Shown here: positions 39,979 through 49,976 of the stretch, in pieces | Layout of the letters: every line of letters starts with the position of its first letter | How positions within the stretch are numbered: position 1 is the first letter of the stretch | Assembly (NCBI GenBank): GCA_002353225.1 | Contig: DEJF01000032.1 | Coordinates: 1 to 54,937 of the forward strand | Length of the DNA: 54,937 nt | Reading direction: 5' to 3' | Source of the DNA: Prevotella sp. UBA2755 | GTDB lineage: Bacteria > Bacteroidota > Bacteroidia > Bacteroidales > Bacteroidaceae | Notes under the pieces: generated by a model | Databases searched by the model: none | What the model saw: the letters and a program-made list of their open reading frames with translations, nothing else | What the model was told of the DNA's origin: nothing | Translations under genes and position numbers: made by a program

Positions 39979-41199
39979 ATGATTAAATCAAGATTCTTAC
40001 TGACCGTTCTGTGTCTTTGCTTGTCTTTCCTGTCCATAGCGGGAAAATGTAAGAATAATTCCAATGCCGCTTGCTGCGTCGCCTCACAGATGTACCCAGG
40101 CTGGAACTTGGCGAATACAATGGAGGCGACAGGACAGGGTTTGGCTGCCGAGACCTCATGGCAAACGACCAAGACAACAAAGGAAATTATTGATTTTATC
40201 AAACAACAGGGCTTCCGCTCGGTACGTATTCCTTGTTCATGGGATATTCATTCTGACGCACGAGGGAAAATAGACAGACAATGGATGAGTCGTGTAAAAG
40301 AAATTGTAGACTATTGCATCAAGGATGGATTGTATGTGGTGTTGAATGATCATTGGGACAATGGTTGGATAGAGGTCAAGGGCTTTAGTAAGACAGACCA
40401 GACTTATGAGAAGGTTGACGAACAGACCATCCAAGCCAAGATCGCCCGTCTGAAAGATTTGTGGACACAAATAGCCGTCGCTTTTAAAGATTATGATGAG
40501 CATTTGCTCTTCGCAGGACTCAATGAACCTTTCCAACAATATAACCTGTTTCATGGCAAGCATCAGGAACTGACCCCAATCCTGCTCCGCTATAATCAGG
40601 CTTTCGTGGAGGCGGTCCGTGCCACTGGAGGCAAGAATAAAAAACGTATTCTGGTGGTTCAGACTCCTGGTATCAGCATCTCTTCCGCTGTCAATGAGGA
40701 GAATCACTTTGTCATGCCTGTCGACCCCGTTGGGAAAGGGCGGCTGATGGTGGAGGTCCACTATTATGAGCCATGGGATTTCTGTGGACAAGAAGAGGGA
40801 GGAAAATGGTTCTGGGGACAAGGACAGCACATAGAAGGCGACTCTCATAACTGTGAGTGGGGTGAGGAAAGTTGGTCGGAGAGTCAGTTCTCCAGTATGA
40901 AAAAGAAATTCTTTGACCAGGGATATCCTGTTATTTTAGGCGAGTACGGAGTCAACTGGCGTGAGGTTAGTTCCCATCAGGATATGCACGATGCCTCTGT
41001 GAAGGCATGGTTCAAGGATGTCACCTGGAAAGCCATTGCTAATGGTTGTGTGCCGATGCTTTGGGATATCAATGCCATTAACAGACATGGAGAGAAAGGG
41101 GTGCTGTCCGTGATTGACCGTGCCAATTTGAAAGTTTTCTGTACTGTAGGCATGGAAGGTATCACAGAAGGAGTTCGTGTTGCGAAATGGCCCCGATGA
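39979..41199 (+). CDS. GH5 endo-beta-glucanase/xyloglucanase
   Basis: This 406-residue secreted protein has a signal peptide (MIKSRFLLTVLCLCLSFLSI) and a GH5 TIM barrel. Early motifs are GWNLANTMEA and FRSVRIPCSWD; the acid/base is E183 (GLNEP) and the nucleophile is E322 (ILGEYGV). Both conserved glutamates are present, so the enzyme should be active, cleaving internal beta-1,4 bonds in cellulose-like or xyloglucan chains. The pattern resembles GH5_4, but subfamily is not certain. It follows the LacI-family gene by 3 nt. Together with the downstream alpha-xylosidases and beta-galactosidase it fits xyloglucan breakdown. Confidence 0.93.
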   Translation: MIKSRFLLTVLCLCLSFLSIAGKCKNNSNAACCVASQMYPGWNLANTMEATGQGLAAETSWQTTKTTKEIIDFIKQQGFRSVRIPCSWDIHSDARGKIDRQWMSRVKEIVDYCIKDGLYVVLNDHWDNGWIEVKGFSKTDQTYEKVDEQTIQAKIARLKDLWTQIAVAFKDYDEHLLFAGLNEPFQQYNLFHGKHQELTPILLRYNQAFVEAVRATGGKNKKRILVVQTPGISISSAVNEENHFVMPVDPVGKGRLMVEVHYYEPWDFCGQEEGGKWFWGQGQHIEGDSHNCEWGEESWSESQFSSMKKKFFDQGYPVILGEYGVNWREVSSHQDMHDASVKAWFKDVTWKAIANGCVPMLWDINAINRHGEKGVLSVIDRANLKVFCTVGMEGITEGVRVAKWPR

Positions 41200-41225
41200 T
41201 ATTTTCTTAAAAAACATACGTTTTT

Positions 41226-41257
41226 TTTGGTAGTATGGCAGAAAAAGTGTATTTTTG
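41226..41257 (+). promoter_or_regulatory. Promoter of the propeller-sensor/glycosidase operon
   Basis: -33 TTTG (41226-41229), 20-bp spacer, -7 TATTTTTG (41250-41257). The ATG at 41288 gives a leader of about 25 nt. Confidence 0.75.
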
Positions 41258-41287
41258 CAGATACTAACCGAAAAAAGACGTATACCA

Positions 41288-43876
41288 ATGACAAGAAAGT
41301 CTTGCTGTTTAACCTTTTTTTTACTTGTATTGCCATTTGTCGCAATGGCAGTAATCCCTGATGTTAAATTCCGTCGCATTGACACGCGAGACGGTTTGTC
41401 AAACTCACAGGTGAATAGTGTCTTGCGTGATTCCCGTGGTCATGTATGGCTTGCCACCCAGTTCGGGTTATGCCGCTACGACGGTTATCGTATCAAGCCG
41501 TTTTACTCCTTTGAGCGTGACACCTTGACATTGCGCAGCAACCGTATTGACGAGATACAGGAGGATTTTGAGGGCAAGTTGTGGTTGGATCACGGCATGA
41601 ACTATTCTGTCTATGACCCTGTCACGGAGAAGGTAAACCGCACCCCTTCTTTTTGGCTTGCCAAACAAGGAATCAAAGGCGGTGTGGAGAGTATGCATAT
41701 CGACTCTAAGAAAAATTTCTGGATAAAGACATACGATAATGGATTCTTTTTCTATGACCCTCATCGCAAATATGTCAAACAGATACCCTTTGGATATGGT
41801 CCCTTGGACTTTTCCAAGGACTTTGGTGTCTCAGCCTATGCGGAGACCAAGGAAGGGATGGTACTTGTCTCAATGATGGGAGAACTGATGTGTGTGGATG
41901 GTGAGCACGGGAAAGTGTTGTGGAAACAAGACTTTGTCAAGAAAAGTCTGAACGCCTATAATGACTATTGGGTCTATGTGGATAAGGATGGCATAATATG
42001 GGTGATTACCCACTCTGTAGGAACCTATATCTATGTACCGCAGGAGAAGCGCTGGTATACCAACCTGACAGACTTGATGCGCTCACGAGGTTTTGTTGAT
42101 GTCCCGGAGAATGTCGTGGTCTGGGAAGTGCGCTATGACCAGAAAGGACTGCTTTGGGTGGCGACAGACCATCTGGGTATCATGTTGTTGGACTTCAAGA
42201 ATAAGGAGTGGCGACAGTTCACGAATATCAAAGGGGATGAGACTTCTTTGTCCGATATCACCGCAAAGCATTTGTATCAAGACCAGTTGGGACGTATGTG
42301 GATATGTACGTATAAGAATGGTGTTGCCATGAGTGCTGATGCGATGACGAATTTCAATAGTATCGCCTTTGGGGATATCAATGGTATCTGTGAGGATAAG
42401 GAGGGTTATTACTGGTTAGGATTGAACAGCGGGGGTATCTTAAAAGTCGATCCGGTGACCCTGGAGGTCGTAGAGCGTTTTACGAAACATGAGATCGGTT
42501 CTGCCAGTGATGTCATTGTCGGTAACTATACAGCAAGTGACGGTACCCTGTGGTTTGGAACCTGGGAGGGCGGACTGTTGAGATACAAGAACGGACAATG
42601 GAAAGTATATACGGTGACTACACCTGGCAGTGCCTTTAAGACGAATAACATCTGGGGCATCACAGAAGATTACTGGGGGAATATCTGGGTAGGAGTCCTC
42701 GGCGGTGGCGTGGTTCGTATAGATAAGAAAACAGGTCGCCAACGTTCTTTCACAGAGGAAAACTCCAATATCAAGACTGTGTGGACGAATAGTATAGCAC
42801 GAGCCTCTAATGGTTGGATATTGGCAGGAAACTCAGAGTATTGCTCTATCATCAACCCCAAGACCATGAAAGTGCTGAATCTTGCCAAGCCTCATGACGA
42901 CAATACTTTCACTATTTCCTCGGCAACCACGCAAGCGGTGATGGATAGTCATGGACTTATGTGGCAGGCATCACCTTCTGGTGTGAGTGTCTTTGACCGT
43001 AAGACAGGACAGATGCAGTTGCTCGATATGAAGGCAGGTTTCTATGGCTCAAATGTTGTCGCCCTTGCGGAAGACGACCGTCATACGATGTGGGTGGTTA
43101 CTGATCATGGAATATCTAATGTGATAGCCCAGAAGGACGAGGATGATGGTCATTGGACCTTTGCCGTCCGTAGTTATAACGACCGTGATGGATTGCAGCC
43201 AGGTCCGTTCAACCAGCGTGCTATTTGTTTTACACGTACTGGTTATCTGTTGGTAGGCGGACAGGACGGACTGGATATTATTAATATCCGCAGACTGCAT
43301 GAGAGTGATAACACGGAGAAACCAGTATTCAGTGGTTTGGTGCTCTTCAATGAGGAAGTGGAAGTAGGTGCTGAGTACAATGGTCGTGTCATATTGGAAA
43401 AAGCATTGGATATTGAGCGCGCTATCACCTTGAAGTCAAGCGAGAATCAGTTTACCATTCAGATGGGGTCTGATAATGGTGGAGCCAAAAACCATACCCG
43501 TTTCGTATATCGCTTGAGAGGTTTTAACGACAAATGGATTAAGACGACAGCCTCCAATTCTGACATCACCTATATGGGACTGCCTGCAGGGCATTATACC
43601 CTTTGTGTTCGTATGTTGAAGGACGATGGTACGATGGGCGAGACAGAGAGTCAGTTGGATATTACCATCAGGGGACCATGGTACACCTCTTGGTGGGCGA
43701 TGTTACTTTGGTTGATACTGATAGCACTTATCGGTTGGTATGCATGGACATTCTATAAGAGAAGAAAGCAGGCTTTACTGATGAAGGAAAATGAGCCGGA
43801 GGATTCTCAAGAAGATATGGAGTATCCTGAAGAAGAGGAGGTAGAGGAAGCCATTCTGATGGATGAGGATGAATAA
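41288..43876 (+). CDS. Two-component propeller sensor without kinase domain
   Basis: I start at ATG 41288 (MTRKSCCLTFFLLVLPF, a signal peptide), since the earlier frame start at 41255 overlaps the promoter. The 862-residue protein has the periplasmic sensor architecture of Bacteroidetes hybrid two-component systems: repeated Reg_prop blades (ID TRDGLSN..., SRGHVWLATQFGL, GLLWVATDHLG, GMWICTYKNG-like units), a Y_Y_Y domain (FVYRLRGFNDKWIKT) and one membrane segment near 800-820. The cytoplasmic part is only about 40 residues, Glu/Asp-rich, with no histidine kinase, receiver or AraC domain. It is probably a sensor or binding partner. It is followed by a paralogue 9 nt downstream. Confidence 0.88.
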   Translation: MTRKSCCLTFFLLVLPFVAMAVIPDVKFRRIDTRDGLSNSQVNSVLRDSRGHVWLATQFGLCRYDGYRIKPFYSFERDTLTLRSNRIDEIQEDFEGKLWLDHGMNYSVYDPVTEKVNRTPSFWLAKQGIKGGVESMHIDSKKNFWIKTYDNGFFFYDPHRKYVKQIPFGYGPLDFSKDFGVSAYAETKEGMVLVSMMGELMCVDGEHGKVLWKQDFVKKSLNAYNDYWVYVDKDGIIWVITHSVGTYIYVPQEKRWYTNLTDLMRSRGFVDVPENVVVWEVRYDQKGLLWVATDHLGIMLLDFKNKEWRQFTNIKGDETSLSDITAKHLYQDQLGRMWICTYKNGVAMSADAMTNFNSIAFGDINGICEDKEGYYWLGLNSGGILKVDPVTLEVVERFTKHEIGSASDVIVGNYTASDGTLWFGTWEGGLLRYKNGQWKVYTVTTPGSAFKTNNIWGITEDYWGNIWVGVLGGGVVRIDKKTGRQRSFTEENSNIKTVWTNSIARASNGWILAGNSEYCSIINPKTMKVLNLAKPHDDNTFTISSATTQAVMDSHGLMWQASPSGVSVFDRKTGQMQLLDMKAGFYGSNVVALAEDDRHTMWVVTDHGISNVIAQKDEDDGHWTFAVRSYNDRDGLQPGPFNQRAICFTRTGYLLVGGQDGLDIINIRRLHESDNTEKPVFSGLVLFNEEVEVGAEYNGRVILEKALDIERAITLKSSENQFTIQMGSDNGGAKNHTRFVYRLRGFNDKWIKTTASNSDITYMGLPAGHYTLCVRMLKDDGTMGETESQLDITIRGPWYTSWWAMLLWLILIALIGWYAWTFYKRRKQALLMKENEPEDSQEDMEYPEEEEVEEAILMDEDE

Positions 43877-43885
43877 AATATAGAG

Positions 43886-46800
43886 ATGATGAAGAAATTA
43901 CTTGTACTCTTATGGTTGACTGTAGGTGTGGTGACATCTGCTTTCGCTGCCATTGGTGATATTAAGTTCAGTCGTTTGGATACGCGTGATGGACTAAGTA
44001 ATTCTCAGTTGTTGTGTGTGTTTCGTGATTCGAGGGGGATGATGTGGTTTGGCACTCCCTATGGTTTGAATCGTTATGACGGCTATCGTTTCAAGACTTT
44101 TTACTCTTATGCGAAGGACACCACAACGATGCGTAATAATTATGTGGATGAAATCTATGAGGCATTCGATGGAAAACTATGGTTACGTCAAAGTATGAAC
44201 TATACCATCTTTGATCCAGTGACCGAGAAATTTGATCGTCATCCCGAGACGTGGTTGCGTAAACATGGGATAAAAGGCGGCATAGAGCGTCTCTTTATTG
44301 ATTCAAAGAAAGATTTCTGGGTCAAGACTTATGACGAGGGCTTTTGGCATTTTAGTCCCAGGACAGGCAAAGTTAAGCAGTACCGCTTTGGCTATGGGCG
44401 GCAGGAGTTTAACAATGATTTTGGCGTATCTGGTTTTACGGAGTATGGAAAGAGTGTGTTAGTATCTTCTTTCAACGGAGAGATATTCTGTTTCAACCGG
44501 GATAAGGACTGGATTAGTTGGAAGAGCGACTATTTGCGTCGTCATGGTTATGTGAATAGTCAGGATTGTAAGTTGCGAGTAGACAACTATGGTAATCTGT
44601 ATGCCGTCACCCAGCAGTCCACCTTTATCAAGGCAAATAGTAATAGTCGCTGGTATCACTCCTTGCCAGAGTTTCTTCATACATGGGGAATAGACGATAC
44701 GTCAGAGATTCAGAGTGTATGGGACTTGCGACTGGATAAGCAGAAGCGATTATGGATCGCTACAGACCATCACGGACTGATCATCGTCGATCGTAAGATG
44801 AAAGAAGTCCGCCAGTTCTTGAATGACAAACATGACGAGAGTACCATCAGCGATAATACAATCAGGTTTATCTATCGGGACCAGTTAGGACGTATGTGGC
44901 TGGGTACTTATATGAATGGAGTGAATTGTTATGCGGAGAGTAGTTCTAATTTCCGAAATCTGGAGTTGGGTAATATTAATACGATTTGTGTTGACAAGGA
45001 CGGCTATTACTGGCTGGGAACCAATGACAAGGGTATTATACGCTTTGATCCCCGTACAGAGGAACAGGTAATCTACGATAAGCAGAACAGTGGTATCGGC
45101 TCAAATACGATGGTGGGTTCTCTGGCAGCACGTGACGGCTCTGTATGGTTTGGTACCTATGAGGGTGGACTGATCCATATAAAGAACGGACAGGTGACTA
45201 ATTTCCGTGCGACGGGTAAGCCGACAGACCTTTCGAATAATAATGTGTGGACAATCTGTGAGGACCAGTGGGGATATATCTGGATAGGTACCTTAGGTAG
45301 TGGTGTCCAGCGTATTGACCCCCGTACAGGACGGATGGATGTGCCGATCGATACCAAGAACTCTATTATTCCAAGTGACTATATCTCTACGATAAACAGA
45401 ACACAGAAGGGCTGGCTGATGGTGTCACACTCTGTGTTCTATTCCATTATTAATCCAAAGACGAAGAAAGTGATTAATCGCAATATTGCGAACAACCACA
45501 ATGATATTAGTATTACCGAGACTTCTATCAATGCGATGCAGGATAGTCGTGGCTTATCATGGCAGGGGTCTGCCTCGGGTGCGACAATATGGGATCCTAA
45601 GACCAATGAGGTCTATCTCATTGATATGCGTTCTGGTCTGATTGGCTCTACGGTAACGGGAATGGTGGAGGATGAGCACCATACCATGTGGCTGGTAACA
45701 GATCATGGTGTGTCTAATGTGGTGCCCCAAAAGAAATTTGATGGCAAGTGGAATTTTGTCGTCCGTAGTTTCAATAACCGTGACGGACTGCAAGGGGCTC
45801 CTTATAACCAGCGCTCTGTCTGTTATACTCCTGATGGGAAAATCCTTGTCGGAGGTCAGGGAGGACTTGATATCATCAATCCTCGTAAGATGGGACATGG
45901 CAGATTTACGGAGCGTCCTGTCTTCAGCGGTCTGAAAGTCTCAGGTCGTGAGGTCGCTGTTGGAGAGGAGATAGGAGGTCATGTGGTTTTGGAAAAAGCA
46001 CTTGACGCTTGTCGTGAGTTGAGTCTTCGTTACGATGAGGAGTTTACAGTCCAGTTAGCAAGTAACAGTGGTGAGATTCATAACCGTTCCCGATTCATCT
46101 ATAAGATGGCAGGTTATAATGAGGAGTGGATGCGCACGGAGGAAGTGAACCCGAATATTACTTATCAGAGTCTGCGTGCCGGTAACTATTATTTATGTGT
46201 CAGGATGATGAACGATGACGGTACGATGGGTAAGGAGGAGAGTCGTATAGACATTACGATCCGTCCGCCATTCTGGCGTACCCGTTGGATGATGCTGCTC
46301 TATATGCTGCTGGTTGCCGTTGCCGCATGGATATGGCGTAAGTGGTATATGAAACGGCAAGAGCGCCGAATGGAGGCTGAGACGATTCGTCGTGAGTTGG
46401 AGAAGAAACAATGGATGAACGAGATGCGTATGCAGTTGGTCAATGAGCATGCCGATGACAAATCCTCATTTGTGCCACAGACAGAGGAACTTGTCCTTCA
46501 GAAGCAGACGGATGATATTATTGAGTTTACCCGTGACTATTGTAAGAATTACGTACCTACTGTAGATAATAAGAAGGTGAAAGTCAATTTCCTGTCATCC
46601 GTCCAAGGATTGGAAGTAGACTTCGACCATGAGAAGTTGGCGGAGATATACCGCATCACTTTCCGTAATGCCGCCATCTTTGCTCCGAATGACTGTCAGA
46701 TAAGTGTGGGAATCGCCCGTACTCAAGACAACATGGCTCAGATACAGATTGCCGATAATGGTATCGGTATTAAGGATGAGTTCAAGGAGCATGCCTTTGA

Positions 46801-46963
46801 TCCGATCGTGAATGGCGACGGGTCTGACTTGGATAAGGTGAAGGCGATTGTTGATGCCCATCAGGGGGATGTGTGTATCAAGGACAACCCTGGTGGAGGT
46901 ACGATTATTGTCGTCTCACTGCCCGCAGGTGAAATCATAGAAGAAGCAGAAATCATAGAATAA
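43886..46963 (+). CDS. Propeller sensor with degenerate HATPase domain
   Basis: This 1025-residue protein is similar to the preceding one in its sensor part (for example KFSRLDTRDGLSNSQL, MMWFGTPYGLNRYDGYRF, then a Y_Y_Y domain and a membrane segment near 793-815). The cytoplasmic part is a coiled linker and a HATPase_c-like domain (about 855-1015) with ADNGIGIKDEF as G1 and GGGTIIVVSLPAG at the end. There is no HisKA H-box, the N-box is reduced (YRITFRNAAIF), and the usual GLGL motif is replaced by GDGSDLDKVK. It has no receiver or DNA-binding domain. It is therefore unlikely to act as an ordinary kinase. The two genes look like a tandem duplicate. Confidence 0.88.
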   Translation: MMKKLLVLLWLTVGVVTSAFAAIGDIKFSRLDTRDGLSNSQLLCVFRDSRGMMWFGTPYGLNRYDGYRFKTFYSYAKDTTTMRNNYVDEIYEAFDGKLWLRQSMNYTIFDPVTEKFDRHPETWLRKHGIKGGIERLFIDSKKDFWVKTYDEGFWHFSPRTGKVKQYRFGYGRQEFNNDFGVSGFTEYGKSVLVSSFNGEIFCFNRDKDWISWKSDYLRRHGYVNSQDCKLRVDNYGNLYAVTQQSTFIKANSNSRWYHSLPEFLHTWGIDDTSEIQSVWDLRLDKQKRLWIATDHHGLIIVDRKMKEVRQFLNDKHDESTISDNTIRFIYRDQLGRMWLGTYMNGVNCYAESSSNFRNLELGNINTICVDKDGYYWLGTNDKGIIRFDPRTEEQVIYDKQNSGIGSNTMVGSLAARDGSVWFGTYEGGLIHIKNGQVTNFRATGKPTDLSNNNVWTICEDQWGYIWIGTLGSGVQRIDPRTGRMDVPIDTKNSIIPSDYISTINRTQKGWLMVSHSVFYSIINPKTKKVINRNIANNHNDISITETSINAMQDSRGLSWQGSASGATIWDPKTNEVYLIDMRSGLIGSTVTGMVEDEHHTMWLVTDHGVSNVVPQKKFDGKWNFVVRSFNNRDGLQGAPYNQRSVCYTPDGKILVGGQGGLDIINPRKMGHGRFTERPVFSGLKVSGREVAVGEEIGGHVVLEKALDACRELSLRYDEEFTVQLASNSGEIHNRSRFIYKMAGYNEEWMRTEEVNPNITYQSLRAGNYYLCVRMMNDDGTMGKEESRIDITIRPPFWRTRWMMLLYMLLVAVAAWIWRKWYMKRQERRMEAETIRRELEKKQWMNEMRMQLVNEHADDKSSFVPQTEELVLQKQTDDIIEFTRDYCKNYVPTVDNKKVKVNFLSSVQGLEVDFDHEKLAEIYRITFRNAAIFAPNDCQISVGIARTQDNMAQIQIADNGIGIKDEFKEHAFDPIVNGDGSDLDKVKAIVDAHQGDVCIKDNPGGGTIIVVSLPAGEIIEEAEIIE

Positions 46964-46977
46964 CATAATTATTAACA

Positions 46978-49965
46978 ATGAAAAAACTAAGAGTAATGAC
47001 GACAGGACTTTTGTCGATGGCTGTGGCAGCATTGATGGCTGCCGACTATACTGTCAACGGCAATTTCGTGACGATTCCTGTCAAGGATGCGAAAGCAGGC
47101 GGTGCCAAGGTGGTACGTCTGCAAGTGATTAACGACAACATTATCCGTGTTCAGGCTACGTCGGAGGATGCACTGCCCCAGAAGCAGAGTTTGATGATTG
47201 TGGAACAGAAGGCACAGCCGAAGTTTAATGTTACTGATGGTGAACAGGTATCAGTAAAGGCGAAGAATGTGGAGGCTCGTGTCAACAAGTCGACAGGTGC
47301 CGTTGTGTTCTATGACGCTCATGGTAAAGAGTTGTTGAAAGAGGCAAAGGACGGTAAGCAGTTCAAGAACTTCACCGTTCCCGAGCGTGAGTATGGTCTG
47401 AAGGGCGGTGCTCCTCTCACCGAGGCAATGAAGCATGGTATTCAGTGGCAGATGAAGTTTGACTCTCCTGCTGACGAGGCTTTCTACGGACTTGGTCAGC
47501 ACCAGTCGGAGGAGTTCAATATGAAGGGAAAGAACGAGGACCTGTTCCAGTATAATACGAAGGTCAGTATTCCTTTTGTACTCTCTAACAAGAATTATGG
47601 TATCCTGTGGGACTCCTATAGTTACTGCCGTTTTGGTAATCCTAACGACTACCTCCAACTCAACCGTGCCTTCAAACTCTACGACAAGCAAGGTAAGGAG
47701 GGACATCTGACAGGTACTTATGTGGATAAAGACGGTAAGCGTCTGGTTCGTGATGAGGACTCCATTTATTATGAGTATGCTTTCCCTGCTACATCAGAGA
47801 TTGCCGTCAAGACAGACAATGGTGGTATCAAGAACTTGCCGCAGGGGTTCAATCTGCAAGGTGCCAATGTGGTTTATGAAGGATTCATCGAACCCGAATG
47901 CTGCGGTAAGTGTACGGGAAAACCTGCTGATTATCAGTTTATCCTTTATTACTCAGGTTATGTGAAGGTGTATATTGACGGAAAGGAAGTTGTTCCTGAG
48001 CGTTGGCGTACGGCATGGAACCCTAATACCTATAAGTTTACGGCGAAGGTACGCAAAGGTGTGAAGAACCAGTTACGTATTGAGTGGCAGCCTGATGGCG
48101 GTGAGGCATATTGCGGTCTGCGTGTCTCTGAGCCTCGCAGTGAGGAGGAGCGCGGTCAGTTGAGCATTTGGAGTGAGATGGCTCGTGACATGGACTATTA
48201 CTTCATAGCCGGTCAGAACTTTGACGAGGTGATTAGCGGTTACCGTACCTTGACAGGTAAGGCTTCTCTCTATCCGAAATGGGTATTAGGTTTCTGGCAG
48301 AGCCGTGAGCGTTATAAGAGTGCCCAGGAGATAGAGGAGACACTTGCCGAGTTCCGCAAGCGTCATATCCCTGTGGATAATATCGTACAGGACTGGAACT
48401 ACTGGAAACTCGACTCTTGGGGCAGCCATGTCTTTGAGACAGAACGCTATCCCAATCCGCAGGCAATGCTTGACAACGTCCATAAGATGCATGGTCGTTT
48501 CATGATTTCTGTATGGCCTAAGTTCTACGATACCGTGGATAATTACAAGGAACTCGACAAGAACGGTTGGATGTACCATCAGGCAGTAAAGGATGATATC
48601 CATGACTGGTTAGGATTCCGCGGTTCTTTCTATGATGCTTACGATGCTGGTGCCCGTAAGATGTTCTGGCGTCAGATGGACGAGAACCTCTATTCAAAAT
48701 ATAACCATGATGGTATTGCAGGTGTCGATGCCTGGTGGATGGATGCCTCTGAGCCGAATGTCCGAGACTGTACTCCTATGTGGTATCGTAAGGCACTCAG
48801 TGGTCCTACGGCATTGGGAACCTCTACCGAGTATTTCAATGCTTACTCAACGGTGAATGCTGATGCTATCTACAATGGTCAGCGCAGTGTCTACAAAGGT
48901 AAGGACAATGAGCCTCGTGTGTTCTTGTTGACTCGTAGCGGTTTTGCCGGTGAGCAGCGTTTCTCTACTGCTACATGGAGTGGTGATATCGGAACACGCT
49001 GGGAAGATATGCGAGCCCAGATGACCGCTGGTCTGAACTACTCAATGTCGGGTATTCCTTTCTGGGGAATGGACCAGGGTGGATTCTGTGTAGAGAACCG
49101 TTATGTGGCAGCCCAGCAACTCTTTGACAAGACAGGTGTAGAGAATGAGGACCTGAAAGAGTGGCGTGAGTTACAGACCCGCTGGAACCAGTTTGGTGCG
49201 TTCATCCCTCTCTTCCGTGCTCATGGACAGTGGCCTCTGCGTGAGATCTGGAATATTGCTCCCGACAATCATCCTGCTTATCAGTCGTTTGTTTACTACG
49301 ATAAGTTACGCTATCGTTTGATGCCTTATATGTACAGTCTTGCAGGCTGGGCTCATTTCAAGGACTACACCTTGATGCGTGCTCTCGTGATGGACTTCAA
49401 TGGTGACAAGGAAGTGGAGAATATCGGTAATCAGTGGATGTTCGGTCCGGCACTGATGGCATGCCCGGTAGGCTATTACAAGGCACGTAACCGCAATGTC
49501 TACTTCCCCAAGCAGTGTGGTTGGTATAATCTCTATACCAATGAGTATGTAGAGGGTGGTCAGTCGCTGATAGTTGATGCGCCATACGAGTGCATCCCTG
49601 TCTTTGTCCGTGAGGGTGCTATCATTCCTTTCGGTCCTGAGATGGAGTGGTGTGATGAGAAGCCGGCAGAACTGATTAACCTTTATGTCTATGCTGGTCA
49701 GAACGGCTCGTTCCAACTCTATGAGGATGAGGGTGTGAACTACAACTACGAGAAGGGTAAGTACGCTACGATAGACATTACCTACGATGATGCCGCTAAG
49801 ACCGTGACGTTCGGTGCCCGTAAGGGACAGTTCAACGGTATGTTGAAGAATCGTCGCTTCAATGTCGTCCTCATCACGAAGGATGCTGCTAAACCTCTTA
49901 ACCTTGAGAATCCCGAGGGTAAGATGGTGCAGTATAACGGAAAGGAAATCAGTGTGAAACTCTGA
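46978..49965 (+). CDS. GH31 alpha-xylosidase with PA14 insert
   Basis: This 995-residue secreted enzyme has a signal peptide (MKKLRVMTTGLLSMAVAAL), an N-terminal galactose-mutarotase-like domain, an inserted PA14 domain (about 280-385; motif YQFILYYSGYVKVYIDGKEV) and a GH31 TIM barrel. The nucleophile is D589 (WWMDASEP) and the acid/base is D670 (WSGDIGT). The barrel carries KWVLGFWQSRERY, then a C-terminal beta-sandwich. The PA14 arrangement is that of xyloglucan alpha-xylosidases, for example the Cellvibrio Xyl31A type. It removes xylose branches from xyloglucan oligosaccharides. It lies 14 nt after the sensor gene and 11 nt before the beta-galactosidase gene. Confidence 0.93.
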   Translation: MKKLRVMTTGLLSMAVAALMAADYTVNGNFVTIPVKDAKAGGAKVVRLQVINDNIIRVQATSEDALPQKQSLMIVEQKAQPKFNVTDGEQVSVKAKNVEARVNKSTGAVVFYDAHGKELLKEAKDGKQFKNFTVPEREYGLKGGAPLTEAMKHGIQWQMKFDSPADEAFYGLGQHQSEEFNMKGKNEDLFQYNTKVSIPFVLSNKNYGILWDSYSYCRFGNPNDYLQLNRAFKLYDKQGKEGHLTGTYVDKDGKRLVRDEDSIYYEYAFPATSEIAVKTDNGGIKNLPQGFNLQGANVVYEGFIEPECCGKCTGKPADYQFILYYSGYVKVYIDGKEVVPERWRTAWNPNTYKFTAKVRKGVKNQLRIEWQPDGGEAYCGLRVSEPRSEEERGQLSIWSEMARDMDYYFIAGQNFDEVISGYRTLTGKASLYPKWVLGFWQSRERYKSAQEIEETLAEFRKRHIPVDNIVQDWNYWKLDSWGSHVFETERYPNPQAMLDNVHKMHGRFMISVWPKFYDTVDNYKELDKNGWMYHQAVKDDIHDWLGFRGSFYDAYDAGARKMFWRQMDENLYSKYNHDGIAGVDAWWMDASEPNVRDCTPMWYRKALSGPTALGTSTEYFNAYSTVNADAIYNGQRSVYKGKDNEPRVFLLTRSGFAGEQRFSTATWSGDIGTRWEDMRAQMTAGLNYSMSGIPFWGMDQGGFCVENRYVAAQQLFDKTGVENEDLKEWRELQTRWNQFGAFIPLFRAHGQWPLREIWNIAPDNHPAYQSFVYYDKLRYRLMPYMYSLAGWAHFKDYTLMRALVMDFNGDKEVENIGNQWMFGPALMACPVGYYKARNRNVYFPKQCGWYNLYTNEYVEGGQSLIVDAPYECIPVFVREGAIIPFGPEMEWCDEKPAELINLYVYAGQNGSFQLYEDEGVNYNYEKGKYATIDITYDDAAKTVTFGARKGQFNGMLKNRRFNVVLITKDAAKPLNLENPEGKMVQYNGKEISVKL

Positions 49966-49976
49966 TAGTCATCAAT

